From Scrofimicrobium sp. R131 (GTDB lineage: Bacteria; Actinomycetota; Actinomycetes; Actinomycetales; Actinomycetaceae), in NCBI RefSeq assembly GCF_040256745.1, contig NZ_CP138335.1, positions 992,001-1,056,000 on the forward strand: 64,000 nucleotides of DNA, in the 5' to 3' direction. Below the pieces are notes generated by a model. That model ran no database searches. It saw only the letters and a list, made by a program, of their open reading frames with translations, and was not told the DNA's origin. Below, in pieces: positions 30,786-40,140 of the stretch (within the stretch, counting starts at the first letter, position 1; each line of letters starts with the position of its first letter). Made by a program: the position numbers and the translations under genes.

Positions 30786-31960
30786 TGTCTCGGAAGGTCA
30801 ACACTTCGGCCCTAGCGGGCTCCATCCGCCTCGACGAATCAATTCCCCGGCTGGCCGGCAGGCTTGAGCCCGGCGAGATTGCCATCATCGAGTTCCCGGA
30901 CCTAGATCGCTCTTCGGCGTTGGCCCTGCTTTCGCGCCGACCGGTGGCGGTCCTAAACGCCGCATCCTCCACGACAGGTCGCCGCCCCAGTCTGGGGGCG
31001 CAACTGTTGGTCGACGGGGGGATCACCCTGGTGGACGACCTCGGCTCCGACCTGATGACCCTGACCGAGGGGGACCAGGTTCGAATCCAGGGCGGGGACG
31101 TCTACCGCGGGGAAGAGCTCATTGCCTCCGGCCAGCGGCGAGACAGTGCCGAACTGCACCAAGCCCAGGCCAGCGGCCGGGAGCGCCTCGGCCCCGCCGT
31201 TGAGTCCTTTGCTCGAACTGCCGGTCTGACCTGGGAAAGCGAATCTGAACAGTACCTGCACGGGGAGGGCGTGCCCCCGGTTCCGGCCCTGAGCGGTCGG
31301 ACCGTCGTGGTGGTTACCCCGGGCCTGACCTCGATCCGCCAACTTCGGCGGCTAAAGGCCTTCTGCAACGACTTTTCCGCCTACTTTATTGCCGTCGGCG
31401 AGGGGGCCAACTCCCTGAAGTCGGTTGGGCGCAAACCCGACCTGATCCTGGGCGACATCTCAAACCTGCCCGAGCCGATGCTGACCCGCGGCACCCCCCT
31501 GGTGCTGTTGGAGCGCCCGGATGGCCAGGTGACCGGTGGGGACCGAGCCAACGTGCTCACCCTCAAGTTCATGCGGATGGTCACCTCGGCTGCCCCGGCC
31601 GACGCCGCGGTGCTGCTGGCCGATGCCAACGGTGCCGATCAGATCGTGCTGGTGGGCGACGACGAGGGGATTGAGGGGTTCTTGGAGAAGACGGGCAGCG
31701 AGGTGACAGCCGGGTTCTTCATTCAGCTTCGATCTGAGGCCAAGTTGGTGTCCGCACCAGCGGTCCAGCGCCTCTACCGACCCGGAGTCCGCACCTGGCA
31801 GCTGGTGCTGATGCTGATCGCGGCCCTCCTGGTGATGGTGGCGGCGGTGCTGTTCACCCCGTGGGGCCAGAGCCTGGGGTGGGGACTTTACGATTGGGTG
31901 CAGGGGTGGTGGCCGTGGGCGGGCGACCCTAACGTCACCGCGGCGTACTTTGGCAGTTAG
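30785..31960 (+). CDS. steA: SteA-like cytokinetic ring protein
   Basis: 391 residues, similar to Rv1697 / corynebacterial SteA. The central part resembles thiamine-pyrophosphokinase catalytic folds (TVVVVTPGLTSIRQLRRLKAF, LILGDISNLPEPML). A single C-terminal membrane helix is at ~337-357 (LVLMLIAALLVMVAAVLF), followed by a ~30-residue tail. In Corynebacterium glutamicum, SteA with SteB affects the cytokinetic ring and cell-wall integrity. It overlaps recN by one base and precedes steB by 33 bp. Confidence 0.88.
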   Translation: MSRKVNTSALAGSIRLDESIPRLAGRLEPGEIAIIEFPDLDRSSALALLSRRPVAVLNAASSTTGRRPSLGAQLLVDGGITLVDDLGSDLMTLTEGDQVRIQGGDVYRGEELIASGQRRDSAELHQAQASGRERLGPAVESFARTAGLTWESESEQYLHGEGVPPVPALSGRTVVVVTPGLTSIRQLRRLKAFCNDFSAYFIAVGEGANSLKSVGRKPDLILGDISNLPEPMLTRGTPLVLLERPDGQVTGGDRANVLTLKFMRMVTSAAPADAAVLLADANGADQIVLVGDDEGIEGFLEKTGSEVTAGFFIQLRSEAKLVSAPAVQRLYRPGVRTWQLVLMLIAALLVMVAAVLFTPWGQSLGWGLYDWVQGWWPWAGDPNVTAAYFGS

Positions 31961-31993
31961 GCTGGGGCCGCTGGGCCCACGGGAAAGGTAAAC

Positions 31994-32914
31994 ATGGTTA
32001 ATCTTCGGTACCACATCGTCTCCCTGGTAGCAGTGTTCTTGGCTTTGGCGCTGGGGGTTGTGCTGGGCGCTGGGCCACTGCAACGCCAGATCAATGCCGC
32101 CAGCGAAGGGACGAACCTGGCGGAAAAGTCCTCCCAACTGGAGTCTCAGCTGGCCACCGTTCAGGCCGAAGCCGACCAGTACGCCACCTTTGTCACCGAC
32201 ACGGCCGAACAGGTCTTGCCCGGCTCGCTGGCCGACCGGAAGGTCGCGCTGATCCTCCTGCCGGGCGCCAATGCCGAGGTGGCCGAGTCGGTGCAGGCCA
32301 CCTTGCGGGAGGCGGGTGCGACCGTGACCGGGGCCGCGCAGCTGACCGACAACTGGGTCAGCCCCGGCCAGCGCGAGTATCGCGACACCCTAGCCAATCC
32401 CGTTTCCAGTCACCTGGCTGCCTCGAACCAAAGCGGCGCGGCCGACTCGATCCTGGCTCAGGCGCTAGTGGAAGCCCTGACCGGGACCGGAGCCGAGGTG
32501 GACCTCCTGCGCGAAATCCTGACCGACGTGGACACCCCGCTGGTGGTGGCGAACTCGATGCCGGAGGCACCGGCCGACCAACTGGTCCTGATCACCCCGT
32601 CCACCCCCTATCCGAAGGCCGGGCAGGAAGAGGACAGCCAGAGCGGATCCCAACCCGCCGCCAGTGAGCAGGCGCTGACGGCACTGGCGGGAGCTCTGGC
32701 CGACCGAACTGAGGGCGCGGTTGCCTACGGGGCGGCCGTGACCGACGACGATGTGATTGCGCTGTTGCGCGGCCAGGGAACCTCGCTGGCCACGGTCGAC
32801 CAGATCGGGACACCGATGGGGAACCTGAACGTGGCGCTGGTGCTGGCCAATCAGAGCCGCGGCGCATTCGGCCAGGGGATCGGCGCCACCACCGCCGTTG
32901 CCCCCCTGAAATAG
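31994..32914 (+). CDS. steB: SteB/MctB-like envelope protein
   Basis: 306 residues with one N-terminal membrane helix (~7-28, IVSLVAVFLALALGVVLGAG), then a coiled-coil stretch (SQLESQLATVQAEADQY) and an extracytoplasmic domain. The N-terminal MVNLRYHIVSLVAVFLALALG is the hallmark of the family that includes mycobacterial MctB (copper export/outer-membrane copper channel) and corynebacterial SteB (division). Its position directly after steA favours the division role. Confidence 0.88.
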   Translation: MVNLRYHIVSLVAVFLALALGVVLGAGPLQRQINAASEGTNLAEKSSQLESQLATVQAEADQYATFVTDTAEQVLPGSLADRKVALILLPGANAEVAESVQATLREAGATVTGAAQLTDNWVSPGQREYRDTLANPVSSHLAASNQSGAADSILAQALVEALTGTGAEVDLLREILTDVDTPLVVANSMPEAPADQLVLITPSTPYPKAGQEEDSQSGSQPAASEQALTALAGALADRTEGAVAYGAAVTDDDVIALLRGQGTSLATVDQIGTPMGNLNVALVLANQSRGAFGQGIGATTAVAPLK

Positions 32915-32924
32915 GAGCGGCCCG

Positions 32925-33563
32925 ATGGTTCAGGACCGAGCCCAAAGCGGCTTTCCGGTTGAGTCCTCCGAGCAACTCTGGGACGGAGCCGTCTTTGGTC
33001 TGCGCGAAGACCGGGTGCAACTGCCCGGGGGCGACCGGCCGGTCGTTCGCCAGTATCTGACTCATCCCGGAGCGGTCGGCATCGTCCCGGTGCGCTTCAC
33101 CGGCTCGGATCCCCTGGACGCCGAACTGCTGCTGCTGCGCCAGTACCGGCATCCGGTCCGGGCCGAACTGTGGGAGATTCCCGCCGGGCTGCTGGATCAC
33201 CCGGGGGAGGAACCGCTGGCGGCGGCCAAACGGGAGCTGCGCGAGGAAGCAGACCTGGGGGCCCGGACCTGGTCGGTCCTGGTGGACCTGTTCACCTCGC
33301 CCGGTGCCTCCGAGGAAGCCCTGCGTATCTTCCTGGCCACGGATCTGTTCGCCTACGAAGAGGCTTTCGCTCGGGCCGAAGAGGAGGCCCAACTGGTTCC
33401 GCACTGGGTTGATCTGCGCTCGGCCGTGGCCGGAGTCCTGGCTGGTGACCTGCACAGTCCCAGCGCGATTGCCGGAATTTTGGCCACCCAGGCCACATTG
33501 TTGCAGCCTGGTTTTGGCCGGCGCGAGCCGGCGGCCCCCTGGTTGCGAAAGCCCCGAAACTAA
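32925..33563 (+). CDS. NUDIX hydrolase, ADP-ribose pyrophosphatase-like
   Basis: 212 residues. The NUDIX helix region reads GLLDHPGEEPLAAAKRELRE then EADLG: the metal-binding REL.EE core is intact, while the glycine after it is Asp. The long N-terminal beta domain and the sequence around LLRQYRHPVRAELWEIPAG are typical of ADP-ribose/ADP-sugar pyrophosphatases. A NUDIX gene also follows mctB and pyrG in mycobacteria; pyrG is missing here. AGGAG precedes the ATG. Confidence 0.9.
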   Translation: MVQDRAQSGFPVESSEQLWDGAVFGLREDRVQLPGGDRPVVRQYLTHPGAVGIVPVRFTGSDPLDAELLLLRQYRHPVRAELWEIPAGLLDHPGEEPLAAAKRELREEADLGARTWSVLVDLFTSPGASEEALRIFLATDLFAYEEAFARAEEEAQLVPHWVDLRSAVAGVLAGDLHSPSAIAGILATQATLLQPGFGRREPAAPWLRKPRN

Positions 33564-33758
33564 GCGGATTCGGTCCGGTCAGCGCCGACTCGGGCCAGGC
33601 CGGTCTCCCCGGCTGCCACCACTTTGAGGAGTCCGGGGTGGCGATTATCGCTCAATATAATAATGTCTTTGTTGTGAAAATTAGCTACACTGGTCCTGCC
33701 TAGAAGTTTCGGTTCGGTGGGACGAAGGACCCGCCGGCTAGTGGAAGAGGGGGGTGCA
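33564..33758 (+). promoter_or_regulatory. suf operon promoter region
   Basis: 195 bp between the NUDIX gene and sufR. The middle (33650-33690) is unusually A/T-rich for this genome (CAATATAATAATGTC). TACACT at 33686-33691 is a -10 candidate, giving a ~60-nt leader. SufR presumably binds here, but I cannot identify its operator. Confidence 0.35.
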
Positions 33759-34469
33759 ATGGCGGAACTCAAAGATCTCGGCACCAGGCAGGTGGTTCTC
33801 GACCTCGTGGTTGAGAAAGGGCCGGTAACTTCCGGCACGATTGCGAAGATGCTCTCCCTGACCACAGCCGCTGTCCGGCGCCACATCACCACGTTGGAAG
33901 AGAACGGCGACATTGTTGAGCACGAAGTGCCGGTCCTGAAACCTCGCGGTCGCGGGCGTCCTGCCCGCTACTACGTGGCGACCGATATCGGCCGCGACCG
34001 ACTCAGCGACGGGCACTCCGACCTGGCAATTAAGGCGATCGGCTATTTGGCTACCATCGCCGGCCCGGAGGCGGTCGACTCGTTCGCAGCGGCGCGCTCG
34101 CGCGATATTGAGCGGCGTTACCAGCCCATCTTGAACGAGGTGGGAGGGGACGCTCGGAAACGAGCCCAAGCCCTGGCCGACGCCCTCACCGACGACGGCT
34201 ATGCCGCCAGTGTTCGACCGGTGGGCAACGGTGACTTCGCCGTTCAGCTCTGCCAGGGACACTGTCCGATCGAGCAGGTCGCGCGGGAGTATCCGCAGCT
34301 GTGTGAGGCCGAAACTGCTGCATTTTCGAAGCTGCTGGGCGTGCACGTGCAGAGACTGGCCACTTTGGCCCAGGGAGAGCACGTGTGCACCACGGTGGTT
34401 CCAGTGGGGGTGGCTCCGCTTCATCCCGGAGCTCGGCGAGTGCTGAAGCATTCCAATTCCCACAACTAG
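33759..34469 (+). CDS. sufR: SufR-type Fe-S regulator of the suf operon
   Basis: 236 residues from the ATG at 33759 (GAAGAGGGGGG ribosome site). The N-terminal winged helix-turn-helix (~8-70) includes TSGTIAKMLSLTTAAVRRHI. Four cysteines lie in the C-terminal half, in LCQGHCPIEQVAREYPQLCE and GEHVCTTVV, the expected ligand region for the sensory iron-sulfur cluster. By analogy with mycobacterial SufR it represses the operon when loaded with a cluster. It is the first gene of the operon, 27 bp before sufB. Confidence 0.92.
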   Translation: MAELKDLGTRQVVLDLVVEKGPVTSGTIAKMLSLTTAAVRRHITTLEENGDIVEHEVPVLKPRGRGRPARYYVATDIGRDRLSDGHSDLAIKAIGYLATIAGPEAVDSFAAARSRDIERRYQPILNEVGGDARKRAQALADALTDDGYAASVRPVGNGDFAVQLCQGHCPIEQVAREYPQLCEAETAAFSKLLGVHVQRLATLAQGEHVCTTVVPVGVAPLHPGARRVLKHSNSHN

Positions 34470-34496
34470 TTAGAGAAAGACTAAGAGAAGGACACT

Positions 34497-35975
34497 ATGA
34501 CCCAGTCACTGCCGGCCACACCGGTTGATGAGCGTCCCCAGGGTGTCAATGAACTCGGCACCGGACCCATGTCCGACGACGAGATCATCGACTCAATTGG
34601 AGCGTACGAGTACGGCTGGAAAGACAGCGACGACTATTCCAAAGGGGTTCCCAAGGGGATCAACGAGGACATCGTTCGCTACATTTCCGCCACGAAGAAC
34701 GAGCCGGAGTGGATGCTTGAACGCCGGTTGAAGGCCTTTGACTTCTTCGAACGCAAACCAATGCCCACCTGGGGTCCGGACCTGTCCGGCATCGACTTCG
34801 ACAACTTCAAGTACTTCGTGCGGGCCTCTGATCGGCAGGTGAAGGACTGGGAGGATCTACCCGACGAGATCCGCAACACCTACGATCGACTCGGCATTCC
34901 CGAGGCGGAGAAGAACCGGCTGGTGGCCGGCGTGGCCGCCCAGTACGAGTCCGAAGTTGTGTACCAGCAGATTCAGGAGGACCTGGAACGCCAGGGCGTG
35001 ATCTTCCTGGACACCGATTCTGGCCTGCGCGAGTACCCGGAGATCTTCGAAGAGTACTTCGGCAAGGCCGTCCCGGCTGGGGACAACAAGTTTGCCGCTC
35101 TGAACACCGCCACCTGGTCCGGTGGGTCATTCGTCTACGTCCCCCCGGGGGTCCAGGTGGAGATCCCGCTTCAGGCGTACTTCCGAATCAACACGGAGGC
35201 GATGGGGCAGTTCGAGCGGACCCTGATCGTGGCCGATGAGGGGTCCTACGTTCACTACGTTGAGGGTTGCACCGCGCCCATCTACGACACGAACTCGCTG
35301 CACTCCGCGGTGGTGGAGATCTTCGTCCGGAAGGACGCTCGGGTTCGGTACACCACCATCCAGAACTGGTCCAACAACGTCTTGAACCTGGTGACACAGC
35401 GAGCCATGGTCGACGAGGGTGGAACCATGGAGTGGATCGACGGCAACATTGGCTCCGCCATCACCATGAAGTACCCTGCCTGCTATCTGCGCGGGGAGCA
35501 CGCCCGCGGCGAGACGCTGTCGATCGGGTTTGCCGGTGAAGGCCAGCACCAGGACACCGGAGCCAAGATGGTTCACATGGCGCCGCACACTTCCTCCTCA
35601 ATCGTGGCGAAGTCCGTTTCGCGCGGCGGCGGCCGCACCTCGTACCGCGGATTGGTGGAGGTCCATGCTCGGGCCACCAAGTCCAAGTCCAACGTGCTGT
35701 GTGACGCCCTGCTGGTGGACAAGATCTCCCGGACCGACACGTACCCGTACGTGGACGTGCGCACCGAGGACGTGGAGATGGGCCACGAGGCGACCGTGTC
35801 CAAGGTGAATGAGGATCAGCTGTTCTACCTGATGAGCCGGGGGCTGGATGAGACCGAGGCGATGGCCACCATCGTTCGCGGCTTCGTCGAACCGATCGCC
35901 AAGCACCTGCCGATGGAATACGCGCTGGAGCTGAACCGACTCATCGAACTTCAGATGGAAGGATCTGTCGGCTAA
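34497..35975 (+). CDS. sufB: Fe-S assembly scaffold SufB
   Basis: 492 residues, full length. SufB is the scaffold subunit of SufBC2D. The family core is clear: [32 protein letters not shown] with a conserved Cys, and the C-terminal [19 protein letters not shown] and [11 protein letters not shown] blocks. There is no intein, which is notable because some mycobacterial sufB genes carry one. GAGAAGG precedes the ATG. Confidence 0.96.
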   Translation: MTQSLPATPVDERPQGVNELGTGPMSDDEIIDSIGAYEYGWKDSDDYSKGVPKGINEDIVRYISATKNEPEWMLERRLKAFDFFERKPMPTWGPDLSGIDFDNFKYFVRASDRQVKDWEDLPDEIRNTYDRLGIPEAEKNRLVAGVAAQYESEVVYQQIQEDLERQGVIFLDTDSGLREYPEIFEEYFGKAVPAGDNKFAALNTATWSGGSFVYVPPGVQVEIPLQAYFRINTEAMGQFERTLIVADEGSYVHYVEGCTAPIYDTNSLHSAVVEIFVRKDARVRYTTIQNWSNNVLNLVTQRAMVDEGGTMEWIDGNIGSAITMKYPACYLRGEHARGETLSIGFAGEGQHQDTGAKMVHMAPHTSSSIVAKSVSRGGGRTSYRGLVEVHARATKSKSNVLCDALLVDKISRTDTYPYVDVRTEDVEMGHEATVSKVNEDQLFYLMSRGLDETEAMATIVRGFVEPIAKHLPMEYALELNRLIELQMEGSVG

Positions 35976-35976
35976 C

Positions 35977-37155
35977 ATGACCAATACTTTGACCACGCCG
36001 CGCCCCCACTCTCACGGTGCGGCGCCCAGCCCTGCCGGGCACTCCTCGCGGGCTGATCGCCCCACTTCCTTCTCGGTGGCGGAGATTCCCGTTCCCCACG
36101 GACGCGAAGAGGACTGGCGGTTCACCCCGCTGCGCCGGATCCGGCCGCTATTTGAGCTGGAGAACTACACCGGTACCAACACGGTCTCCGTTGAGGGACC
36201 CGCCCCGGTTCAGGTTGAAACTGTCGATCGGGACGATCCGCGCCTGGGCCAGGTGCTGGCTCCAGGAGACCGGACCGCAGTGGTGTCCTGGAACGAGTTC
36301 CCCCAGTCCACGGTGGTAACCATTCCGTCCGAGGCAGAGCTGACCGAGCCGGTCTTCGTCAAGATCACCGCCTCGGATGCACCTTCGGCTCAGCACCTGC
36401 TGATCAAGGCCGAGAAGTTCTCCACCGGCGTCGTGATTTTGCAGCACTCCGGCCCGGGGTGGTTGAACCAGACCGTCGAAGTTCGGGTCGAAGATGGTGC
36501 TCGCCTGCAACTCGTCTCCATTCAAGAGTGGGATCGGACCGCCGTGCACGCCTCCGATCACCGAGTTTCGGTTGGCCGTGACGCCTCGCTGGACCACCTG
36601 GTGGTGACCCTGGGCGGGGACCTGGTCCGCATGTGCGTCGACACCGAGTACACCGCGCCGGGCGGCGAAATGCGCCTGAACGGAATCTACTTCGTGGATG
36701 CCGGCCAGCACATGGAGCACCGTCCCTTCATTGATCACTCGCAGCCTAAGTGCTACTCCCGGGTGACCTACAAGGGGGCGCTGCAGGGCAAGGACGCGCA
36801 CTCGGTCTGGGTGGGCGACTGCCTAATCGGCGAACTGGCCGACGGTACCGACACCTACGAGCTGAACCGGAACCTGCTGCTGACCGAAGGCGCCAAGGCC
36901 GACTCGGTCCCGAACCTGGAGATCGAAAACGGGGAAATCGAGGGAGCGGGGCACGCCTCCGCCACCGGTCGCTTCGACGACGACCAGCTGTTCTATCTGA
37001 TGAGTCGCGGAATCCCAGAGATTGAGGCCCGTCGCCTCGTGGTGCGCGGCTTCTTCGCCGAACTGGTCAACGAGATTCCGGTACCCGAGATTCGGGATCA
37101 CCTGATGGACGCGATCGAAGCCGAGCTGGCAACCACCGAAACCCCCCAGAGCTGA
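35977..37155 (+). CDS. sufD: Fe-S assembly protein SufD
   Basis: 392 residues. Partner of SufB in the SufBC2D complex, of the same beta-helix family but shorter. The N-terminus carries GREEDWRFTPLRRIRPLF (a conserved Trp-Lys/Arg-type motif), and the C-terminus repeats the SufB-like [21 protein letters not shown] block. It starts one base after the sufB stop. Confidence 0.95.
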   Translation: MTNTLTTPRPHSHGAAPSPAGHSSRADRPTSFSVAEIPVPHGREEDWRFTPLRRIRPLFELENYTGTNTVSVEGPAPVQVETVDRDDPRLGQVLAPGDRTAVVSWNEFPQSTVVTIPSEAELTEPVFVKITASDAPSAQHLLIKAEKFSTGVVILQHSGPGWLNQTVEVRVEDGARLQLVSIQEWDRTAVHASDHRVSVGRDASLDHLVVTLGGDLVRMCVDTEYTAPGGEMRLNGIYFVDAGQHMEHRPFIDHSQPKCYSRVTYKGALQGKDAHSVWVGDCLIGELADGTDTYELNRNLLLTEGAKADSVPNLEIENGEIEGAGHASATGRFDDDQLFYLMSRGIPEIEARRLVVRGFFAELVNEIPVPEIRDHLMDAIEAELATTETPQS

Positions 37156-37174
37156 TTGAGAGAGAAAATAACAA

Positions 37175-37927
37175 ATGTCTACCTTGAACATCAAAGACCT
37201 GCGGGTCTCAGTGGAAACCCCCGAAGGCACCAAGCAGATCCTCAAGGGCGTGGACCTGACCGTCGGTTCCGGCGAAATCCACGCGGTCATGGGCCCTAAC
37301 GGGTCGGGCAAGTCGACCCTGGCCTACGCGCTGGCCGGGCACCCCGCCTACACCATTGACGGTGGGGAAGCGTGGCTGGACGACCAGAACATCCTGGAAA
37401 TGTCCGTGGACGAGCGGGCTAAGGCCGGTCTGTTCCTCGCGATGCAGTATCCGGTCGAGGTGGCGGGCGTGTCCGTGGCCAACTTCCTCCGGACCGCGAA
37501 GACCGCCATTGAAGGCAAAGCTCCGGCTGTTCGCCAGTGGGTCAAGGACGTCGATCGGGCCATGACCGACTTGAAGATGCCCGGCGAGTTCGCCAACCGC
37601 GACGTCAACGTCGGTTTCTCCGGCGGTGAGAAGAAGCGGCTGGAAATCCTGCAGATGGAACTGCTGGAGCCTTCGTTTGCGATCCTGGATGAGACCGACT
37701 CGGGCCTGGACGTGGACGCGCTCCGGATCGTGTCGGAAGGGGTGAACCGGGTCCACCGTAAGAATGGCAACGGGGTCCTGCTGATCACCCACTACACGCG
37801 AATCCTGCGCTACATCAAGCCCGACTTCGTGCACGTCTTCGTGGACGGCAAGGTGGCGACCCAGGGCGGGGCCGAGCTGGCCGACCAGCTGGAAGAACAG
37901 GGCTACGACAAGTACCTGGTCGCCTAA
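37175..37927 (+). CDS. sufC: Fe-S assembly ATPase SufC
   Basis: 250 residues. ABC-type ATPase of the SufBCD complex. Walker A GPNGSGKST, signature FSGGEKKRLEILQM and Walker B FAILDETDSGLDVDAL (with the SufC-specific DETDSGLD) are present. GAGAGAG precedes the ATG and the stop overlaps the sufS start. Confidence 0.97.
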   Translation: MSTLNIKDLRVSVETPEGTKQILKGVDLTVGSGEIHAVMGPNGSGKSTLAYALAGHPAYTIDGGEAWLDDQNILEMSVDERAKAGLFLAMQYPVEVAGVSVANFLRTAKTAIEGKAPAVRQWVKDVDRAMTDLKMPGEFANRDVNVGFSGGEKKRLEILQMELLEPSFAILDETDSGLDVDALRIVSEGVNRVHRKNGNGVLLITHYTRILRYIKPDFVHVFVDGKVATQGGAELADQLEEQGYDKYLVA

Positions 37928-39192
37928 TGAGTACCGCGGAAGTTGCCTCCAGCTTGGCTCAGCCGTTCACTGCGGCCGAGCTGGAGGCGATCCGCGCCGA
38001 TTTTCCGATTCTGAGCCGGCACGGCCGCGGTGGGCGCAAGATTGCCTACTTTGACGCGGCCGCCACCTCGCACAAACCGAACCGGGTGATTGACGCGGAA
38101 GCGGAGTTCTACCGGAACCACAACGCCGCGGTCAATCGGGGCACCCACCTGCTGGGGGACGAGGCGACCGAGTCGTTCGAGTCGGCGCGCGCCACCGTGG
38201 CCAACTTTGTTGGGGGCCGGCCGGACGAGATCGTGTGGACGAAGAACTCGACCGAGGGTCTGAACCTGGTGGCCTACTCGTTCAGTTGGCTCGGACCCCA
38301 GGATCGGATCGTCATCACCCGCGCCGAACACCACTCCAACCTGGTGCCGTGGCAGCAGTTGGCTGCTCGAACCGGAGCGGAGCTGCGGTGGCTCGACCTG
38401 ACTTCGGATGGCTGCCTGGACCTCGACACCCTGGATGTGATCACACCGAACACGAAAGTGGTGGCGTTTACTCACGCCTCCAACGTGACCGGGGCCGTGT
38501 CGCCGGTGGCCGAGGTGGTGGCGGCCGCCCGTCAGGTCGGGGCCCTCACCGTGCTCGATACCTGCCAGTCCAGTGCGCACCAGCCGGTGAACGTGAGCCA
38601 GCTGGGGGTCGACTTCGCGGTGTTCTCCTCGCACAAGATGCTTGGGCCAACCGGAATTGGCGCCCTGTGGGGACGGCGAGACTTGCTCGCCGACCTGCCG
38701 CCCTTCCTGACCGGGGGCTCGGTGGTGGCGGACGTAACCATGGAAACGACCGAGTTCCTCCCGGCCCCGAACCGATTCGAGGCCGGCTCGCAACCGGTGG
38801 CCCAGGCCGCCGCGTGGGCCGAGGCCCTGCGCTACCTGCAAGAACTTGGCATGGATCGGGTGGCTGCCCAGGAGCACGCCCTGCTCCAACCACTGTTTGA
38901 CGGCATTTCCGAGATTCCGGGAGTCCGAATCCTGGGTCCGGCCACCACCGAGGGTCGCCTCGGGGTCGTGGCTTTCGCGGTCGAAGGGGTGCATCCGCAC
39001 GACGTCGGCCAGGTGTTGGACGCCGATGACGTGGCGGTTCGGGTGGGCCACCACTGTGCGATCCCGCTGCACCGCTTCTTTGGGGTCCGTTCCTCTTCCC
39101 GCGCATCTCTGTCCGTCACCAACACCGTGTCCGAAATTGAGCAGCTTATCGCTGCGATCGCCAAAGTGCGCCAGTATTTTGGGTACCGGTAG
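37927..39192 (+). CDS. sufS: Cysteine desulfurase SufS
   Basis: 421 residues. PLP enzyme that supplies persulfide sulfur. The PLP lysine lies in VFSSHKMLGPTGIGALWG, and the catalytic cysteine in RVGHHCAIPLHRFFGV (short type II loop). The N-terminal FDAAATSHKPNRVIDA segment is standard. The start ATG overlaps the sufC stop. It acts with SufU encoded next. Confidence 0.96.
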   Translation: MSTAEVASSLAQPFTAAELEAIRADFPILSRHGRGGRKIAYFDAAATSHKPNRVIDAEAEFYRNHNAAVNRGTHLLGDEATESFESARATVANFVGGRPDEIVWTKNSTEGLNLVAYSFSWLGPQDRIVITRAEHHSNLVPWQQLAARTGAELRWLDLTSDGCLDLDTLDVITPNTKVVAFTHASNVTGAVSPVAEVVAAARQVGALTVLDTCQSSAHQPVNVSQLGVDFAVFSSHKMLGPTGIGALWGRRDLLADLPPFLTGGSVVADVTMETTEFLPAPNRFEAGSQPVAQAAAWAEALRYLQELGMDRVAAQEHALLQPLFDGISEIPGVRILGPATTEGRLGVVAFAVEGVHPHDVGQVLDADDVAVRVGHHCAIPLHRFFGVRSSSRASLSVTNTVSEIEQLIAAIAKVRQYFGYR

Positions 39193-39213
39193 AACCAGTT
39201 GAAGGAGAGCTGA

Positions 39214-39696
39214 GTGTCATCCCTTGAGCAGCTGTACCAGCAAGTGATCCTGGATCACTCCCGCCGGCGAAGCGGTTTTGGACCGATCGCCGGGTTGGAG
39301 TACACCTCGCACCAGGTCAACCCGACCTGTGGTGACGAGGTGACCCTGGGCGTGAAAGTCGGCCCGGACGGCCAGCTGGACGAAGTGCATTGGGAGGGGG
39401 ATGGCTGCTCCATCTCGCAGGCGTCCCTGTCCATGATGACCGAAATGGTGGAGGGCGCCGACCTGGATCGGCTCCGCCAGCTCTACCACGCGATGGACAC
39501 GATGATGCATTCGCGCGGACAGGGCGTGGACGAGGAGTTGCTGGACGAGCTCGAAGATGCCGCCGCCCTGGAGGGAACCTCAAAGTTTGCCAATCGAATC
39601 AAATGCTCGCTGCTAGGCTGGTCGGCCCTGCGTGATGCTCTTGCCCAAGCCGGCTACGACATTGCCATAACTGAGGAGGACAGCACCGATGAGTAA
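39214..39696 (+). CDS. sufU: Zinc-dependent sulfurtransferase SufU
   Basis: 160 residues. IscU-like protein that takes sulfur from SufS. The three Cys plus Asp positions are visible: NPTCGDEV, GDGCSIS and IKCSLLGW. The insert between the second and third Cys identifies SufU rather than IscU. It begins with a GTG preceded by GAAGGAG and overlaps sufT by 8 bp. Confidence 0.95.
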   Translation: MSSLEQLYQQVILDHSRRRSGFGPIAGLEYTSHQVNPTCGDEVTLGVKVGPDGQLDEVHWEGDGCSISQASLSMMTEMVEGADLDRLRQLYHAMDTMMHSRGQGVDEELLDELEDAAALEGTSKFANRIKCSLLGWSALRDALAQAGYDIAITEEDSTDE

Positions 39697-40093
39697 CCCA
39701 ATGGCGAATACCGAACCGGTGGAGCAGCGGTTCCAGATGCCCGAAGCCGTGCCCAGTCAGGGGATCACCGTCATTCAAAACGGCACCGTGACCGCCGAAG
39801 AGATTCTGGAAGCAATGAAGGACGTGATTGACCCCGAGCTCGGGATCAACATCGTGGACCTGGGCTTGGTCTACGGCGTCTCGATCGCGGCTGACAACGC
39901 GATTGTCCTGGACATGACCCTCACCTCGGCCGCCTGCCCGCTGACCGACGTGATTGAGCGTCAGGTCCAGATGGTGCTGGGTCCGTACTCAACCGACGTG
40001 AGCATCAACTGGGTGTGGCTGCCGCCGTGGGGGCCGGACTGCATCACTGAGGACGGCCGCGCCCAACTGCGAGCCATCGGCTTCAACGTCTAG
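39689..40093 (+). CDS. sufT: SufT / MIP18-family Fe-S maturation protein
   Basis: 134 residues. DUF59 core: VIDPELGINIVDLGLVYGV and MTLTSAACPLTDVIERQV with the conserved Cys. The ~35-residue N-terminal extension is typical of actinobacterial SufT. An alternative start is the ATG at codon 5. SufT supports Fe-S delivery to client proteins. It is the last gene of the suf operon, followed by a hairpin terminator. Confidence 0.93.
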   Translation: MSNPMANTEPVEQRFQMPEAVPSQGITVIQNGTVTAEEILEAMKDVIDPELGINIVDLGLVYGVSIAADNAIVLDMTLTSAACPLTDVIERQVQMVLGPYSTDVSINWVWLPPWGPDCITEDGRAQLRAIGFNV

Positions 40094-40113
40094 GCAGGAC
40101 CTACTCAGCCTTG

Positions 40114-40140
40114 ACCGGCCCGGGGAAGACCCGGGCCGGT
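40114..40140. terminator. Bidirectional terminator between sufT and tgt
   Basis: A perfect 11-bp stem, ACCGGCCCGGG and CCCGGGCCGGT around a GAAGA loop, sits between the convergent sufT and tgt genes and touches the tgt stop codon. It can serve both strands. Confidence 0.85.
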